DNA of 64,000 nt from Camarhynchus parvulus (Eukaryota; Chordata; Aves; Passeriformes; Thraupidae): contig NC_044591.1 in assembly GCF_901933205.1 (NCBI RefSeq), positions 3,507,501-3,571,500 on the forward strand, read 5' to 3'. The position numbers were made by a program, and so were the translations under genes. Position 1 is the first letter of the stretch; the number at the start of each line of letters is the position of its first letter. Below, in pieces: positions 34,601-46,225 of the stretch. The notes under the pieces were generated by a model. That model made no database searches. It was not told where the DNA came from and saw nothing but the letters and a program-made list of their open reading frames with translations.

Positions 34601-37600
34601 GAAAGACAGCACAGAACAAATAAAATTCAATTTCTCCTCAGCTGGGCAAGGAAAAAAATTATCTGATTTTAAAATTTAAAATTACCCGGGAAGTTTGCAC
34701 ATCTGTATTCTGACAGTTAGTTTTTGAATCTGTAACTTCACAAACGAAGAAAAGAGTCATATTTAAGGGCTTACAAGTGGACCTTTCATTAACTCAAACT
34801 GGAAACAGAGAGGCCAGATTCTCAGCTCCTGCAGTTCAGCAGTTTCTATTGAATCTGTGCATTTACCTCAGATCAAGGACTTGTAAATCATCTGAAAAAA
34901 AAAAAGGCAAAAAAACCAAAGCAGCAAAGAACCTGGAAAGCATTTAGGTAGATGATGAGGCAGCGCAGGAAGGTTTTCAGGCTGTGAGGCTTCAACAGGA
35001 CCGTGTGGTGTTTCTCCATGTGTCACTTGAGGTGAGCCACACAAGGACCACAGAAATGCCCACTGTGGCTGGTGGCCCAGCTGGGGCACAGGGGCTGGCT
35101 CAGTGGCACGTTTATTTTGTTGGTTTGTTTGCTTTTTGTCTGGATGTGGTCAAGGACTGCAGGATGAACCCAGATGCTGCCAGATCCTGCCTCCCAGATC
35201 CTCTCAAAGGGCCCCTCTGATCTGTGTGTGCACAGACCATCCCCTCCATGGGGATTATTCCCACAGCAAAGCTCAGAGCTCTGCAGTGCACAATTTGTTA
35301 CACAGAGTTTCAGAAAAAATGTGGGATTGGGAGTATAGGTATGCTGGGATGAGCTAAAGAGAAATAAATGGAGAAAAAATAAGAGACAAATGCACTATTG
35401 ATTTCCAACTCTCCATCTCAGAAGCTTGGCCAAAACCTCTCAAAGGACATAGAGGCTGATGCTGAGCACATTCTCATGTTGCTTTATGACTTCCTCATGT
35501 TTTTTCCATCCTTGTACTTGTTGATTACAAACACTACAACATCCAGCATCAGAATAATCCTTAGTGAGGGCACAATTCAGCTGTTACACCAGCACCATTT
35601 TCAGGCAAGCATGTGTTAGGAGAGCTTGAGACATTACTAGATTTGTAATGGGGACACACTTAATTCCAAACCCACATTAAAATGTTTTTATGACTATGAA
35701 ACCCATCCAAACATTAGTCTATTGTTAGTGGAGTATAGAAGTCCGACTAAACACATTTGAAAGGAACTTGCCTGCTGCATGGCAATTTGAAGTGGGTAGT
35801 CAAAAATCACTGTGGGGACAGAATTAACACCTAAGAGTTTCCAGTTCCGGGTCTGGCATGAGTTTTTCAAACAAATGAGTTGAGGAATCTGCAAAACATT
35901 CTGCTTGCAGATACAAAGGGTTAGTAATCTACAACAAGGCAGCTGCGAAAGGGCGCACAGCTGAAGCCTCAGAGTCCATGGAAGGAAGTCATTTAGGGGA
36001 AAGATTAGTTTATTACTAGTAGAGGTCATTTCTTAATTCTTTTCATTTGCATTTACATATCCCTGTATTTGTAAGCAGACGTCTGCTTTGTGCTGCACAT
36101 CTGCCCAATCTGATGATCCCTTACACCAAGTTTTGTATTTTTATTTTGTTTTGGCTGCAACTCTGCTTCCTAGCCAGCCATGCATCAAAAGACTGAAAGT
36201 TCTGTGATTCTGCCACTTTACAGCAAGATACAAGAGGCATTTACACCTTGATCACCAGCCCAACCTTGTTGTTCCACCCCTCACTGATCAGGGTCACGGG
36301 GCAGCAAATCTCAAAAAAAAGTAATTTTATCCCATCTTCATGTCTGAGGTTAGTGTGCTTAGTAGACAAGAAAGCAGATGTTGACACAGCAACATTATTA
36401 AAAGCATAAATTTGGAATACTCATCTCTAGCTCTGCAAGGAATATTTTAAAGGAATGTCCTGTAATGGAGTTTGTCATTTCCTTCCTAATGCCCGCAGCT
36501 CTGTGGCTGATTTCACCATGCAGAAGACAAAGCTTAGGAAGTTTGCAGCTTTTCCTCTTCTGGCTTTGTTTTGTGACTCTGGTTGGGGGTCATTACACAC
36601 ACCAAGCACTTGAAAAGTTGCTTCTCTCTATCTGCCCATTTAAAGCACATTTCGGTTTGCTTTTCTGGCAGTGCAATATTGTAACATTCAGACATGTGAA
36701 TTACTTGAGGAGCAGCCGAGTGGTTCTTTGCCACTTTGGCGCTGCGGATTTAAACTCTGGCTTTAAACCAGGTTTTCAAACCAGGACAATTCCTTTGGCT
36801 GAGCCAGCCCCAGCAATAAAACCCATCTGCAGCAGGGTGTGGTGACCAAAGGAAATGTTTCTGACAGTTCAGCAAAGCATTGTCATCACATGCTACATGG
36901 AATACCTGACCAAAGTCAGTCATACTCTAAATTAGGCTGTGCTAAATCCTTCCTTGTGCTTCATGACCATTTTCCCAACTGGCAGATACTTCCCAAAGTT
37001 TCTGGTGTTCTGTCATCCAGCTTCCTTTGTTATATATAGCAGAGCTGTCAGTCTTTGTCTAAGGAAAATGCAGAAAGCACTTCAGGATTTACACAGTACA
37101 TACTTCCTCCTGAACAACAGTCTAGACACTTAAATACACGCCAGGGGATTTTTAAGGACATGACAGATTACTCCAGCTTCCAGAAAGAATTTACAGAGAA
37201 AGAAAATGCCAATGTTGTGGCCCCAAACAGGCCAAGGACACAGAGGTCTCTGGATACTGCAGATATGACCTTGCAGGAGCCCCAGGCACAAATGAGAATT
37301 TCAGTTCTCATTAACAATCTTCCCTACTTTTCTGAAGTTCGAAAATTGTAACTGTCCAAAGATTCAAGCTGTAAAATCCAAACCCCAGAATCCACCATAT
37401 TTTATTCTTCAAACCCTTGCATTTTCAAAGTGCAAAAAATTTTGTGGCTTGGATTTGGTAATGTTGAATGATTTCACAACAAAGGAGACACCTGTATACT
37501 TAAAAAAAAAATAAATCCAAAAGTATAAAAATAATGGAAAATTATTCTCAGACAAAATTAATCTAATGATGTAGGTTTTGGACATGACTCTGGAATACAC

Positions 37601-40600
37601 TTAAATTGAGGATGAAGCCAAATCACAGACAAAACTGCTTTTGAAAATTACAGAGCTGCTGTATTGAAAAGGCAGATCCCTTGCAAATCAAGCATTTTTG
37701 TTCAACCTCCACCACCATGAATAGAAATTTTCAATGAACTACAACAGAACCAATTATGAGATCCTGACTAAGACTCAGTTTGCTCACAATCAAATTAAGG
37801 TCTCTAAGTGAGGAATACTTCTGCAGGAAGGGAATTCCCATATCAGGAAGACTAGTTTGCTCACAATCAAATTATCTAAGACTCAGTTTGCTCACAATCA
37901 AATTAAGGTCTCTAAGTGAAGAACACTTCTGCAGGAAGGGAATTCCTGTATCAGGACATAAATGCTGAATAATATCCAGTCAAAACAGGAAGGCCAACAC
38001 ACTCATCCATACTCAGTCTTTCAAACAACACCCCGTGGTCTGTACCAATTCCGGAAGCAGATACTGAAAACCATCAGTCAGCTCCAGATGTTTGCTCTGT
38101 TACATCTCCAACAGAAAAGTGATATGTCCCAAGTGACCCATCCTGCTAAACTCTCTGCTAGTTAATATTTTTTGCTGTTATAAATAACTGAAGCTGGGGG
38201 TTTGGGGGTTTTTGGTGGTTTTTTTTTTTTTCATGTAGAAGCAGAGGGCAATGAGCAAAAGATTATTGCAGTTCTTGCTGGAGGGAATCCTTTAAGGTCT
38301 GCCATTTTTATCTCCTGGTCTCTTATCAGAAATGGAAACATTCTATTTTGAGGGCTTACTATTTCAAGGACTAAGCTAAAATACAGGCTTACAACTGCCT
38401 TTACCCACAAGGGTTTGGGTTTATTTAGGTTTATGCAAGGAGAGAAGCAAGATCCTACACCACATTTCATCTTCAGAAATATCTTTGTTGGTTTTGGAGA
38501 TACCTGAAAGAAATGCTAATGAACGACAGTTTTACAACTCCCTCTCCTTTCCAACACAACCACTGTGCTTTGAGAGCAGCTCTAAGAGGTTTCTCTAGTA
38601 AACTGTCACTCTGTGCATGGAAGTAGTGAGCTCAGCTTCCCGTAAGTGGGTCATGGGATGCTTAAGCATGGGAGGTTTTTCAAAGTAGTATTAAACTTTT
38701 AAAGACATCAAATTTTGTCCTGGTGTGAGAAGCTGCAGCCTGAGAGCAGCTGGGACTTTGAACTGAAATGCTCCCAGCTGGAGCTTTGGCAGAAAGGGAT
38801 GCAATGATTAATTCACATCTGCAGCAACATATAGCTGCAAACAGAGGGGGCTCCTTGGAGACAGCCCAGCACTGTGAGGCAATGTTTTTATTTACAACCT
38901 TCTCTAAGATAATATTAAGAACACATGCAGAAGCACCACTCAGGCCTGACTCTTGCTACATTTGGCCCACATCAGATGAAATCCAGAAATGACACAAGCA
39001 CACACCCCTTCAGTCCCATTTCCATCCTCTTTGGGGGCAATGGTGCTGAGCCTTGTACTGGGTACAGTGAAAGAAGCTTGAAGTCCAGTAGTGTGTCCCA
39101 ATTCCCTTTCAATATTTAACTTAATTGTGACTTTCTCTGACAAAGAGCTGTCTAGCAGCCAGTGTTCCTTCCTACAAATGCAGAACACTGATAAAAATTG
39201 CCTGCCAGTCTTTCTCTGGGTAATAGTTTGGTAGTGTCTAACCACCAGCCAGCCACCTCCGCTGTCAGTCTAAAATGAACCTGGAAATAGAGTCCAGGGA
39301 TTATTCTGCATCAGATACAGAATTTCAGCTTGAACAGGGCTGGGACTAGACCTTCAGAGTGACAGAAAACAGATCAGATCGGTCTGAGCCTTGGGCAGTT
39401 CATAGGGAAGCCATATTCCAGTTCCCCTTTGCAATTAAGGAAAGGCAGCACTACCGAGGATGACCCAAATCTCAGGTGAGCTGATTTATCTTCCAGAGGT
39501 ATTTATTTTTCCCTACAGGCTATCAAAGAAGATAAGGGCAAGTAGACACTTTATTTAGGTGTCTTTATTAAGAACCTAAAATTAGGCAAGATTAATCTGG
39601 GCCACCTCCTTTTGTCAATCAGTACTGAGAGGGCAAAGGCACTGAAATAGGTTTTCTTGCCACTCATGGCCAAGAATCTGCAACAAGCATCACACAAAGA
39701 AAAATTATTTTATGTTTCTTTGTGACATTCACTGATTTTCTTCACATTTTCTGTGTGACATGCTTTCCTTTCCTGCCTTCACTATCAGGCAATTTTCAGG
39801 GCTGAAAGCTGCTGCCATGCCAGGAGTATAAGCAGCTTCTCCCAATAAGCTGCTTGTTAACATACAAAATTTATTTCACCTTCTACTGGGGGATTTTCCT
39901 CTAGTAATTGGTTTTCTCCATCTTTACTTATTTTCAACAAGTGAATAAAGGATGTTTCTTCAGCTCTGACTGGGATTACAAAGTAAACTGATCCATACAC
40001 ATTTGGGCTGCTGAGTTCTATTGCTGTTTCTTTGTTCACACTTAACATGTACATAGCTGTGATTGTACATCACATTATTTTAAAGGTAATTAGCAAAAAA
40101 TAAGGATTATAAAATAGTGCTATACCTTAAATTGCACTGATATTTAGAGTGTCTAAATATACAAAAAAAAGTCAGCCCACTTTATGCAACTTCAATAATA
40201 CCTAGGGTATTTCAATCAAAAATGACCAAGCCATTATTTTTACCATCTAATTTGGAATCTGATTTACCCTGTTCTAGTCTTTCCACGGATTATTAAGTGA
40301 TTTCTGGGAGACTGGCTTAATTAGCCACTATATTTGGCCTCATGTTGGCACAACATGAATGTAGTTTCTTAATCCACTACTGCCTAAAGTCCTACCTGCA
40401 CACCCTTTTGGCTCCTAAATAGCAACTGCATCTGTATTCAGGTTTATAAGGACACAGAAATATAAAATTCTATTTAGTTCAGTAAACATGGAATTAGAAA
40501 TCTAAGTTTAGTTCAGTGTTTGCTCTCTTAGAAATGGGACAAAGCTCTCAGTCTTATATTGGTTGAGATGGATAAAAATTTTCTAGTTTGGTTCAGAAAA

Positions 40601-43600
40601 CAGTTTTGGAAGCCAAGGAAAAATATTTGCAAGTTTCCAGTAGAATTCAAATGAGAGTTTCAAGCAAAACCAGGGGTTATTTTTCTCAATGGCAAATCAT
40701 TCATCTTCTGGTTAAAAAATTTTCTCTAAGCTGCCAGTACATTTTTTTACCAATTTTAAAATTAAATATTGGCTATTTTATTTGAAATAACATATTCATA
40801 TTAAAAGGGACAGGTAAAAATGAACGAATTTTAAACAGAACTCACAATTAAAGAAAAACAATTTCTGAGTGATGTCTGCTCAGCTGATCCAAAGAGATTC
40901 TACCCTTTTTATTTATTTTTGGCTGCTATCAAGCAAAATGCCCATCCTTTCTATTTCAGTCACAGAAAAAAAGCTGTTTACTTGCCTCCATATCATTTAT
41001 AAAACAAGTGGAGTGCATTTAGAAGTAGTAAAGTTTTCCATAAAAAGTATTTGGAATCAATCTAGCAATTCAGAAATTGTCCAACTTCACATGCAGAGCA
41101 GGTGAGAATGTTTCTAATTATAAATAAAATAAAAAGTGTCATTAGTAGAAAGTGTTATGATTTACTAAAACCAAGAGGTGAATATTTCTCATACCTAAGA
41201 TATTCAAATGGTACAGTAATTTTCATTTTTTAAAAGAACCATCAAGAGTTGTCCTTCTTCTGATCTGGTTGCTTTGATAAATAGAAGTTAGATGCAAAAT
41301 TGGAGTCCAGGAAAGAAGTTTTCAGTGCTTTATTTCCCTCAAGTACTTGCTCAGGACATCTACTATTAGCTGTTTGCTTAAATTTCAGCGCTGCTATCTG
41401 AAATTCACCAGGAATTACAAACTCCCAGGAGCTCTCACAGCACATTAACATCACACTCTGCCTGCCACAGGTTTATGAATCAGCACAAAATGGAATTAAA
41501 TGATAGTTAGGTTTTCAGGTTTTCAGCACATTCTTGGTACTGCCAGTTGTCTCCACACTGCCCTACCTTTCCTGTTCTACCTTATTCCAGCTCATTTCCC
41601 TACCCATGAATTCTGGCTCTATTTCTGAATTAACAGCACTGTGTGAGCCAAAATCTAAATATCCATTTTATCAATGAGCACAGATGAGCCAGAGGTCTAG
41701 AATAAAAAAAACCCAACAAGCAACCATTACATTGTTATCTAAAAATTTAAATTATGCCAAATAAGGTTTGCAGCTTCAGGAAAGCCTCAGGACTGATTTG
41801 TGTAGGAATATTTCCAAACTATAGCTGCACACATAAGCATTGAAGGCAGGTCTGAAAAGAAAGATTGCAGCTGGGGCTGAGCTGAAAGATGGGAGAAAGC
41901 TTTTACTATTTTAGAAAATGGAAGATGCTTGAAGGAATCTATCCCAATACAGAAGGTAATGCTTAGCTTGAAATCTGGAATCATCACATCCACTTTGGAG
42001 AAACTTTTTCTAATAAAAAAGAAAATAATTTCTTGGACAAAATGCTAGTAACCAGGATGTTTCAAGGTTGTACCAGAGTTAAGTGATGGCTTCAGCTTTT
42101 TGTCCTACTGCTTTGGGCAAGAGTATAACAGAATTCAAGCTTATTTCAAATAATTTCCCATTCCCATGTGGGCAAGGGCAGGGAGACAGAACACCACACA
42201 GAGGTCATGTTTAATAAAGTTTATTTCTCAGAGGAGTCAGAACATTTACCAAGGAAAATTCTGACTAATTTTCTAAAATTTTATGCAGCAAGCTCAGTTC
42301 TAGAAGGAGAAGAAAGTGCAACAAGTGATTTCAGAGACAGAAATGACACAGAATTTGAAGAAGTACCAACAATTGTGAGTATATAATGCTAAATAAAAGA
42401 TCCTTTATGTTACCTTCTTATTCACTGCCACTTCCCACCTCTTCCAATTCAGTATCTCTCAAAGAGTTTCAGTCAAACTAACCTCAAAAACTAATTTACA
42501 AAAACCCACTGTAAAAAGGCAGGTCTGCAAAATTCTGCAGCCTTCTACATCTTCTGCAGTTCTACCAAGAGATCTGATGTAGAAATCCTCTAGCTGGGGA
42601 GACAAATCAGCTTATCTTGGTTTGTTTGGTCTCTGTACACAAGTCAAACATGAGAGGTGACTGCTAAACAAGTATCCACACCTGACAGATCAAGAAATTT
42701 AAATGTTGCTTTATACATGTAGACTGAATGTACTGAGGGGGTTTTTTCCCTCTTTCCCCCTTGTCATTTCCCACAAGACTACACAATGTAATAAATGTTT
42801 TGCAGTTTGGAGAACTGAAGACCACAGAAAGTGCCTTCATCCAGGATGGAGAAATTGAAAATGCTACTGCTTATGAAGTTAACACAGAAACTGTTGATGG
42901 TAAAAAATCCCTTTCATTTCTATTTTTACACTTCAAAGTTATACTGCCATCTACTAAACAATATCTGGAAATCTCAAATACTCTCTCAAACTTCATTTGC
43001 TCACTTTCTATCAAAGGAACAAGCTCAAACCATTGTGGCAAAGTCAATAAAAGTTTTGGATATAGCCTTTCAGATTGGAAGGCAACAGTGTGCAAAGCAG
43101 AGGGAGTAATTATTGTCTTTCTGCCTTTACAGGTGAACGGAGTGGGGAAACAGAGAAAACTGATGAAGGTATTAAAGACAAGATTTGCTTACAAAGACAA
43201 GGGAGAAATGCAACTGCCAGGCAATTCCCCTTCCAGCAGCCCTTCCTGTGCCCATGCCATTAAATAAAGGTTCCAGGAGAGGCACAGCTGCTCCCTGAGC
43301 TGCTTTCCCTGGGTCACCAGCTCACTATCTCCATATCCACATCCCTATGGAGCCCTTCAGCCCAAAGGCATGGCTCCAGACTGTGGCATTCACATTTTCT
43401 GAAAAATCCCTTTGCCCAGGATTTTTCTCCTGGGAAGCCAAGAAGCCTCAGAGAAAAGGAAAACAATTCTTATTTCATTTGCTTCTGTGTTTTGCTCGTT
43501 TGGAGTGTGTTTGGAGATTGTTTACCCACAGGTGATTGTTCCATTGAATTCTGGTGTGAGTTGTTTTGACTCAATGACCAATCAGGGCCAAGCTGTGTCA

Positions 43601-45063
43601 GGACTCTGGAAAGAGTCATGAGTTTTCATTATTATCTTTTTAGCCTTCTGTAAATATCCTTCCTGTATACTTTAGTATAGTTTAGTACAGCGTTCTTTAA
43701 TATAATATAGTATCATAAAATAATAAATTAGCCTTCTGAGAACATGGAGTCAGATTCATCATTCCTTCCTTCATCTGGGGGGAATCCAAATACAACACCA
43801 GGCTGGTGAACATCCAAATCTACTTTAGAATTCACAAGACAAAAAGAAATTTCCCCAAGGAGTAGAATGCAGCAGAACAGCACCAGGTCCATCAGTAGCC
43901 TCTTATCAATGGTCTCCATGAGATACATACTAACATTCCCAATTTCTTCTTTCAGGTGGCCTGGGAACAATTGCACTGCTTGGAATAATTATTGGAATCA
44001 TTGTTGCAGTTGGAATCCTTGCAGGAATAATAATTGCAGTTGTGAGGAAGATGTCAGGCAGGTACTCGTAAGTAAATTGCTCATCAGGCTTTTTCTTCAA
44101 GCATCTTCCTCTGAGCAGGGTCACAGGAATCACTTGGGAAATTTCTAAGGTTTCTGTTTTGACAAAAACAACTCATTTTCCTGGTTTACAGTGCCTTAGA
44201 CAGACTCAGCAAGAGCTGCCAGTGTGGTATGGTGTCTGCATGCTCTCTCATGTGCTTCAGAAGATCTTCCCAGCCAGTGTGCACATACTGTTATAATATC
44301 AGGTGCTTGGGGCCAAGATTACTCTGGGGAACAGAGGCATTCACTAGGGACTACAACAGGTTCCAGAAGTAGTGGATAACATGTGAACATTGGGTGTCAC
44401 TGTCATATTTTCTGGAAAAATCCCCTTGCCCAGGATTTTTCTCCTGGGAAGCTGAGAAGCCTCAGAGAAAAAGCAAAACAATAATTATCTGATTTGCTTC
44501 TCCTGTGTTTTGCTGCTTTGGAATGTGTTTGGAGATTGTTTACCCACAGGTGATTGTTTCATTGGTTTCATGTGAATTGTTTTGACTTAATGACCAATCA
44601 TGATCAGGCTGTGTGGGGACTCTGGAAAGAGCAATGAGTTTTCATTATTATCTTTTTAGCCTTCTGTAAGGATCCTTTCTGTATTCTTTAGTATAGTTTA
44701 GTATAGCATTCTTTAATATAATATAGATCATAAAATAATAAATTAGCCTTCTGAGAACATGGAGTCAGATTCATCACTCCTTCCAACAATGGGGGTCTCA
44801 GAAAATACCAGACACTGGGGAGTGATCTCTACCTTATTTTTTGGTGACACACAAATCTAAAGAGTTTTACAAACTCTGAAAGTAAGAAAACCCCAGGAAA
44901 CTGAGCAGATACTGGGCACCAGGAGAAAGCCAACTTGAAACTAGGAAGAGAAACACAGAGGTGATAGGAAAGACAAAGAAAAGGAGAAAAAAACCATCAT
45001 GTGACTTAAAATTTGGGTAATGATGAACAATAAAATGTCTGCTTTATGTTTTCCAGGCCCTAA
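31554..45063 (+). CDS. PDPN: PDPN, podoplanin, complete coding region in six exons
   Basis: Exons are 31554-31623, 42289-42374, 42806-42899, 43133-43168, 43956-44067 and 45057-45063. They sum to 405 bases (134 residues plus stop), all with AG acceptors, GT donors and matching phases (1, 0, 1, 1, 2). Residues 1-22 are a signal peptide. The ectodomain (about 24-96) is strongly acidic (22 Asp/Glu in 72 residues), with 16 Ser/Thr and two N-glycosylation sequons (NDT, NAT). The helix at about 101-125 contains glycine repeats, and the cytoplasmic tail RKMSGRYSP keeps the basic residues known to bind ezrin/moesin in mammals. The tail, exon count and position between LRRC38 and PRDM2 identify the gene. 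Human podoplanin has 162 residues; this one is shorter and lacks the ED-x-x-V/T-TPG (PLAG) motif. The family works in lymphatic endothelium and epithelia, in adhesion and Rho signalling. Confidence 0.93.
32097..32204 (+). repeat. TA-rich simple repeat in PDPN intron 1
   Basis: Imperfect TATATA and AATATATTATA runs over about 110 bp. It is self-complementary in many registers and about 500 bp downstream of PDPN exon 1. Confidence 0.93.
37768..37956 (+). repeat. 108-bp-period duplication in PDPN intron 1
   Basis: An 81-bp unit from CTAAGACTCAGTTTGCTCAC to TATCAGGA is present at 37768-37848 and 37876-37956 with a few substitutions. A partial third copy of its start (TTTGCTCACAATCAAATTA) lies between them at 37853-37874. 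Confidence 0.88.
42289..42374 (+). CDS. PDPN: PDPN exon 2
   Basis: The acceptor is TTTTATGCAG at 42279-42288 and the donor ATT|GTGAGT at 42375. It enters in phase 1 and leaves in phase 0, giving residues 24-52. The peptide is acidic with an NDT sequon. In mammals the corresponding region carries the PLAG platelet-aggregation repeats; none is recognisable here. Confidence 0.9.
42806..42899 (+). CDS. PDPN: PDPN exon 3
   Basis: The acceptor is TGTTTTGCAG ending at 42805 and the donor GATG|GTAAAA at 42900. It enters in phase 0 and leaves in phase 1, residues 53-83. It is Thr/Glu-rich with an NAT sequon and suits an O-glycosylated stalk. Confidence 0.88.
43133..43168 (+). CDS. PDPN: PDPN exon 4 (36 bp micro-exon)
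   Basis: A polypyrimidine tract precedes the TTTACAG acceptor ending at 43132; the donor GAAG|GTATTA starts at 43169. It carries 36 bases, phase 1 in and out, encoding juxtamembrane residues 84-95 (GERSGETEKTDE). Being symmetric, it could be skipped without a frameshift. Confidence 0.85.
43384..43797 (+). mobile_element. Solo LTR, family A, in PDPN intron 4
   Basis: It starts TGGCATTCACATTTTCTG and ends AATACAACA, with near-matching flanks CCAGACTG (43376-43383) and CCAGGCTG (43798-43805). It is in the sense orientation relative to PDPN and carries AATAAA at 43722-43727. Confidence 0.88.
43956..44067 (+). CDS. PDPN: PDPN exon 5 (transmembrane helix and most of tail)
   Basis: The acceptor is CTTCTTTCAG ending at 43955 and the donor CTC|GTAAGT at 44068. 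It encodes residues 96-132, an uninterrupted Ile/Val/Gly/Ala helix followed by RKMSGRY. It sits between two same-sense LTR copies (43384-43797 and 44395-44813). Confidence 0.93.
44395..44813 (+). mobile_element. Solo LTR, family A, in PDPN intron 5
   Basis: It starts TGTCACTGTCATATTTTCTG and ends AATACCAGACA. The flanks ATTGGG and ACTGGG are an imperfect candidate target-site duplication. It is very similar by eye to the intron 4 copy and in the same orientation, with AATAAA at 44737-44742. Confidence 0.88.
45057..45063 (+). CDS. PDPN: PDPN exon 6 coding part (final Ser-Pro and stop)
   Basis: The acceptor TATGTTTTCCAG ends at 45056. One base completes Ser133, then CCC (Pro134) and TAA. This reproduces the invariant C-terminal Ser-Pro of podoplanin; the rest of the exon is 3' UTR. 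Confidence 0.9.
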
Positions 45064-46225
45064 ACACAGCTGAAACAAGCAACCATACCATTCCATGCTG
45101 GAAAATACAAGTGCTCCTTATTTCATACAAACTAAAGACTATTCCTGTATTTGTGTGAGAAGATGATCCATGGAAAATATAGTCAAAGAATTTCAGATCT
45201 ATGGGGATACCACACAATTCTAAGGACCACCCTCACACCCCCTCTTGCACAGAGCATGGAATATTTCATAGGATTTTTTTACTAACCAGAATTTTACTAG
45301 AAGAAAAAGATATTGCAGTAAAAAAACCCTGCAGCAAAGAGATGTACATCTGAAATGTGATTTGCAGGTATTATATGCTTGAGTTTTAAATGTTACCAAA
45401 GATTATTTCACATTACATTATATGTATTCTTTTAAAACAACAACAAAAAAGTGGTTTTGCCTGGTTAAGTGCTCCTGGCATGTTTATCTACCACACGATG
45501 TATCAAAAAGGAGAAATTAGCTTCAATGAGAACCAGTTATTTACAAATTAGGAAAATACTGGATATTGGAAGCTAAAATCTTTCTAATGCTGATACAGAT
45601 TTTCTGCTCTTGATATTTATGTTATTTTGTGGCAAAATATGGTAGATCTGGCTGGAACTGATCTACCAACTGAAAGCTTGCTCATCTGACTATGGCATCA
45701 GGAATTTCCTGCCTTCTCTTGTTGCAGAGACATGCAGGAATTGAAATACACATCCTGAATTAAGGGGTGCTTGGAAAATACCCAGTTTTGATGGGTCACT
45801 TTAGAGCTGATGTGTAGAAGCTTTTGAATTAGTGTACACTGTGTTTTCTCATTATGCCTGTCCCATTTTCTAACTGTACAGCTGATTTGTTTGACAACAT
45901 GTGCAACACCAGGTCAGAATGTGTCACTGAGGTGTGATGCAGCTTCGGAGTCTGCAGCTTTTCTGGGGCATATTTAGCAGCACACAGCCTGAATGGACAG
46001 AGCTCAGAGCAAAGGCTTTGCATGACAAGTGACTGCAGTGCATCAGGTTTCCTAAATGCTATGACACTTCAGTGTTTGGTGTAAAAATCATGATAATCAG
46101 TATCATAATTCATTGCTAAATTTGTCAGCTTATCTGTGTTTGCTTTTCTGTTTCTTTCACGTGCCTCAAACTATCATATCAATACAAGCTTTGGAAATAA
46201 AAATCATAATATAAACTGTATTATT
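45064..46225 (+). other. PDPN: PDPN 3' UTR (probable extent)
   Basis: AT-rich non-coding sequence follows the stop codon, with no repeat recognised, as far as the poly(A) signal at 46197-46202. The extent is inferred; no transcript was available. Confidence 0.55.
46197..46202 (+). terminator. Candidate PDPN poly(A) signal AATAAA
   Basis: AATAAA lies 1.13 kb after the stop, followed within about 40 bases by a T/GT-rich stretch (TTGTTCTTGTTTTCTTG) suitable for cleavage factors. Another AATAAA at 47374-47379 could serve a longer form. Confidence 0.5.

Larger units (their letters stand above)
31624..42288 (+). other. PDPN: PDPN intron 1
   Basis: A 10.7-kb intron separates the signal-peptide exon from the ectodomain. 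It contains a TA-rich microsatellite (32097-32204) and a 108-bp-period duplication (37768-37956). I recognised no LTR or CR1 copy in it, in contrast with the intergenic DNA to its left. No further exon could be supported. Confidence 0.7.

Noticed and set aside
36465..36845. 126-codon plus-strand frame in PDPN intron 1
   Set aside because: No family resemblance and no acceptor/donor pair giving a phase compatible with exons 1 and 2; treated as chance.
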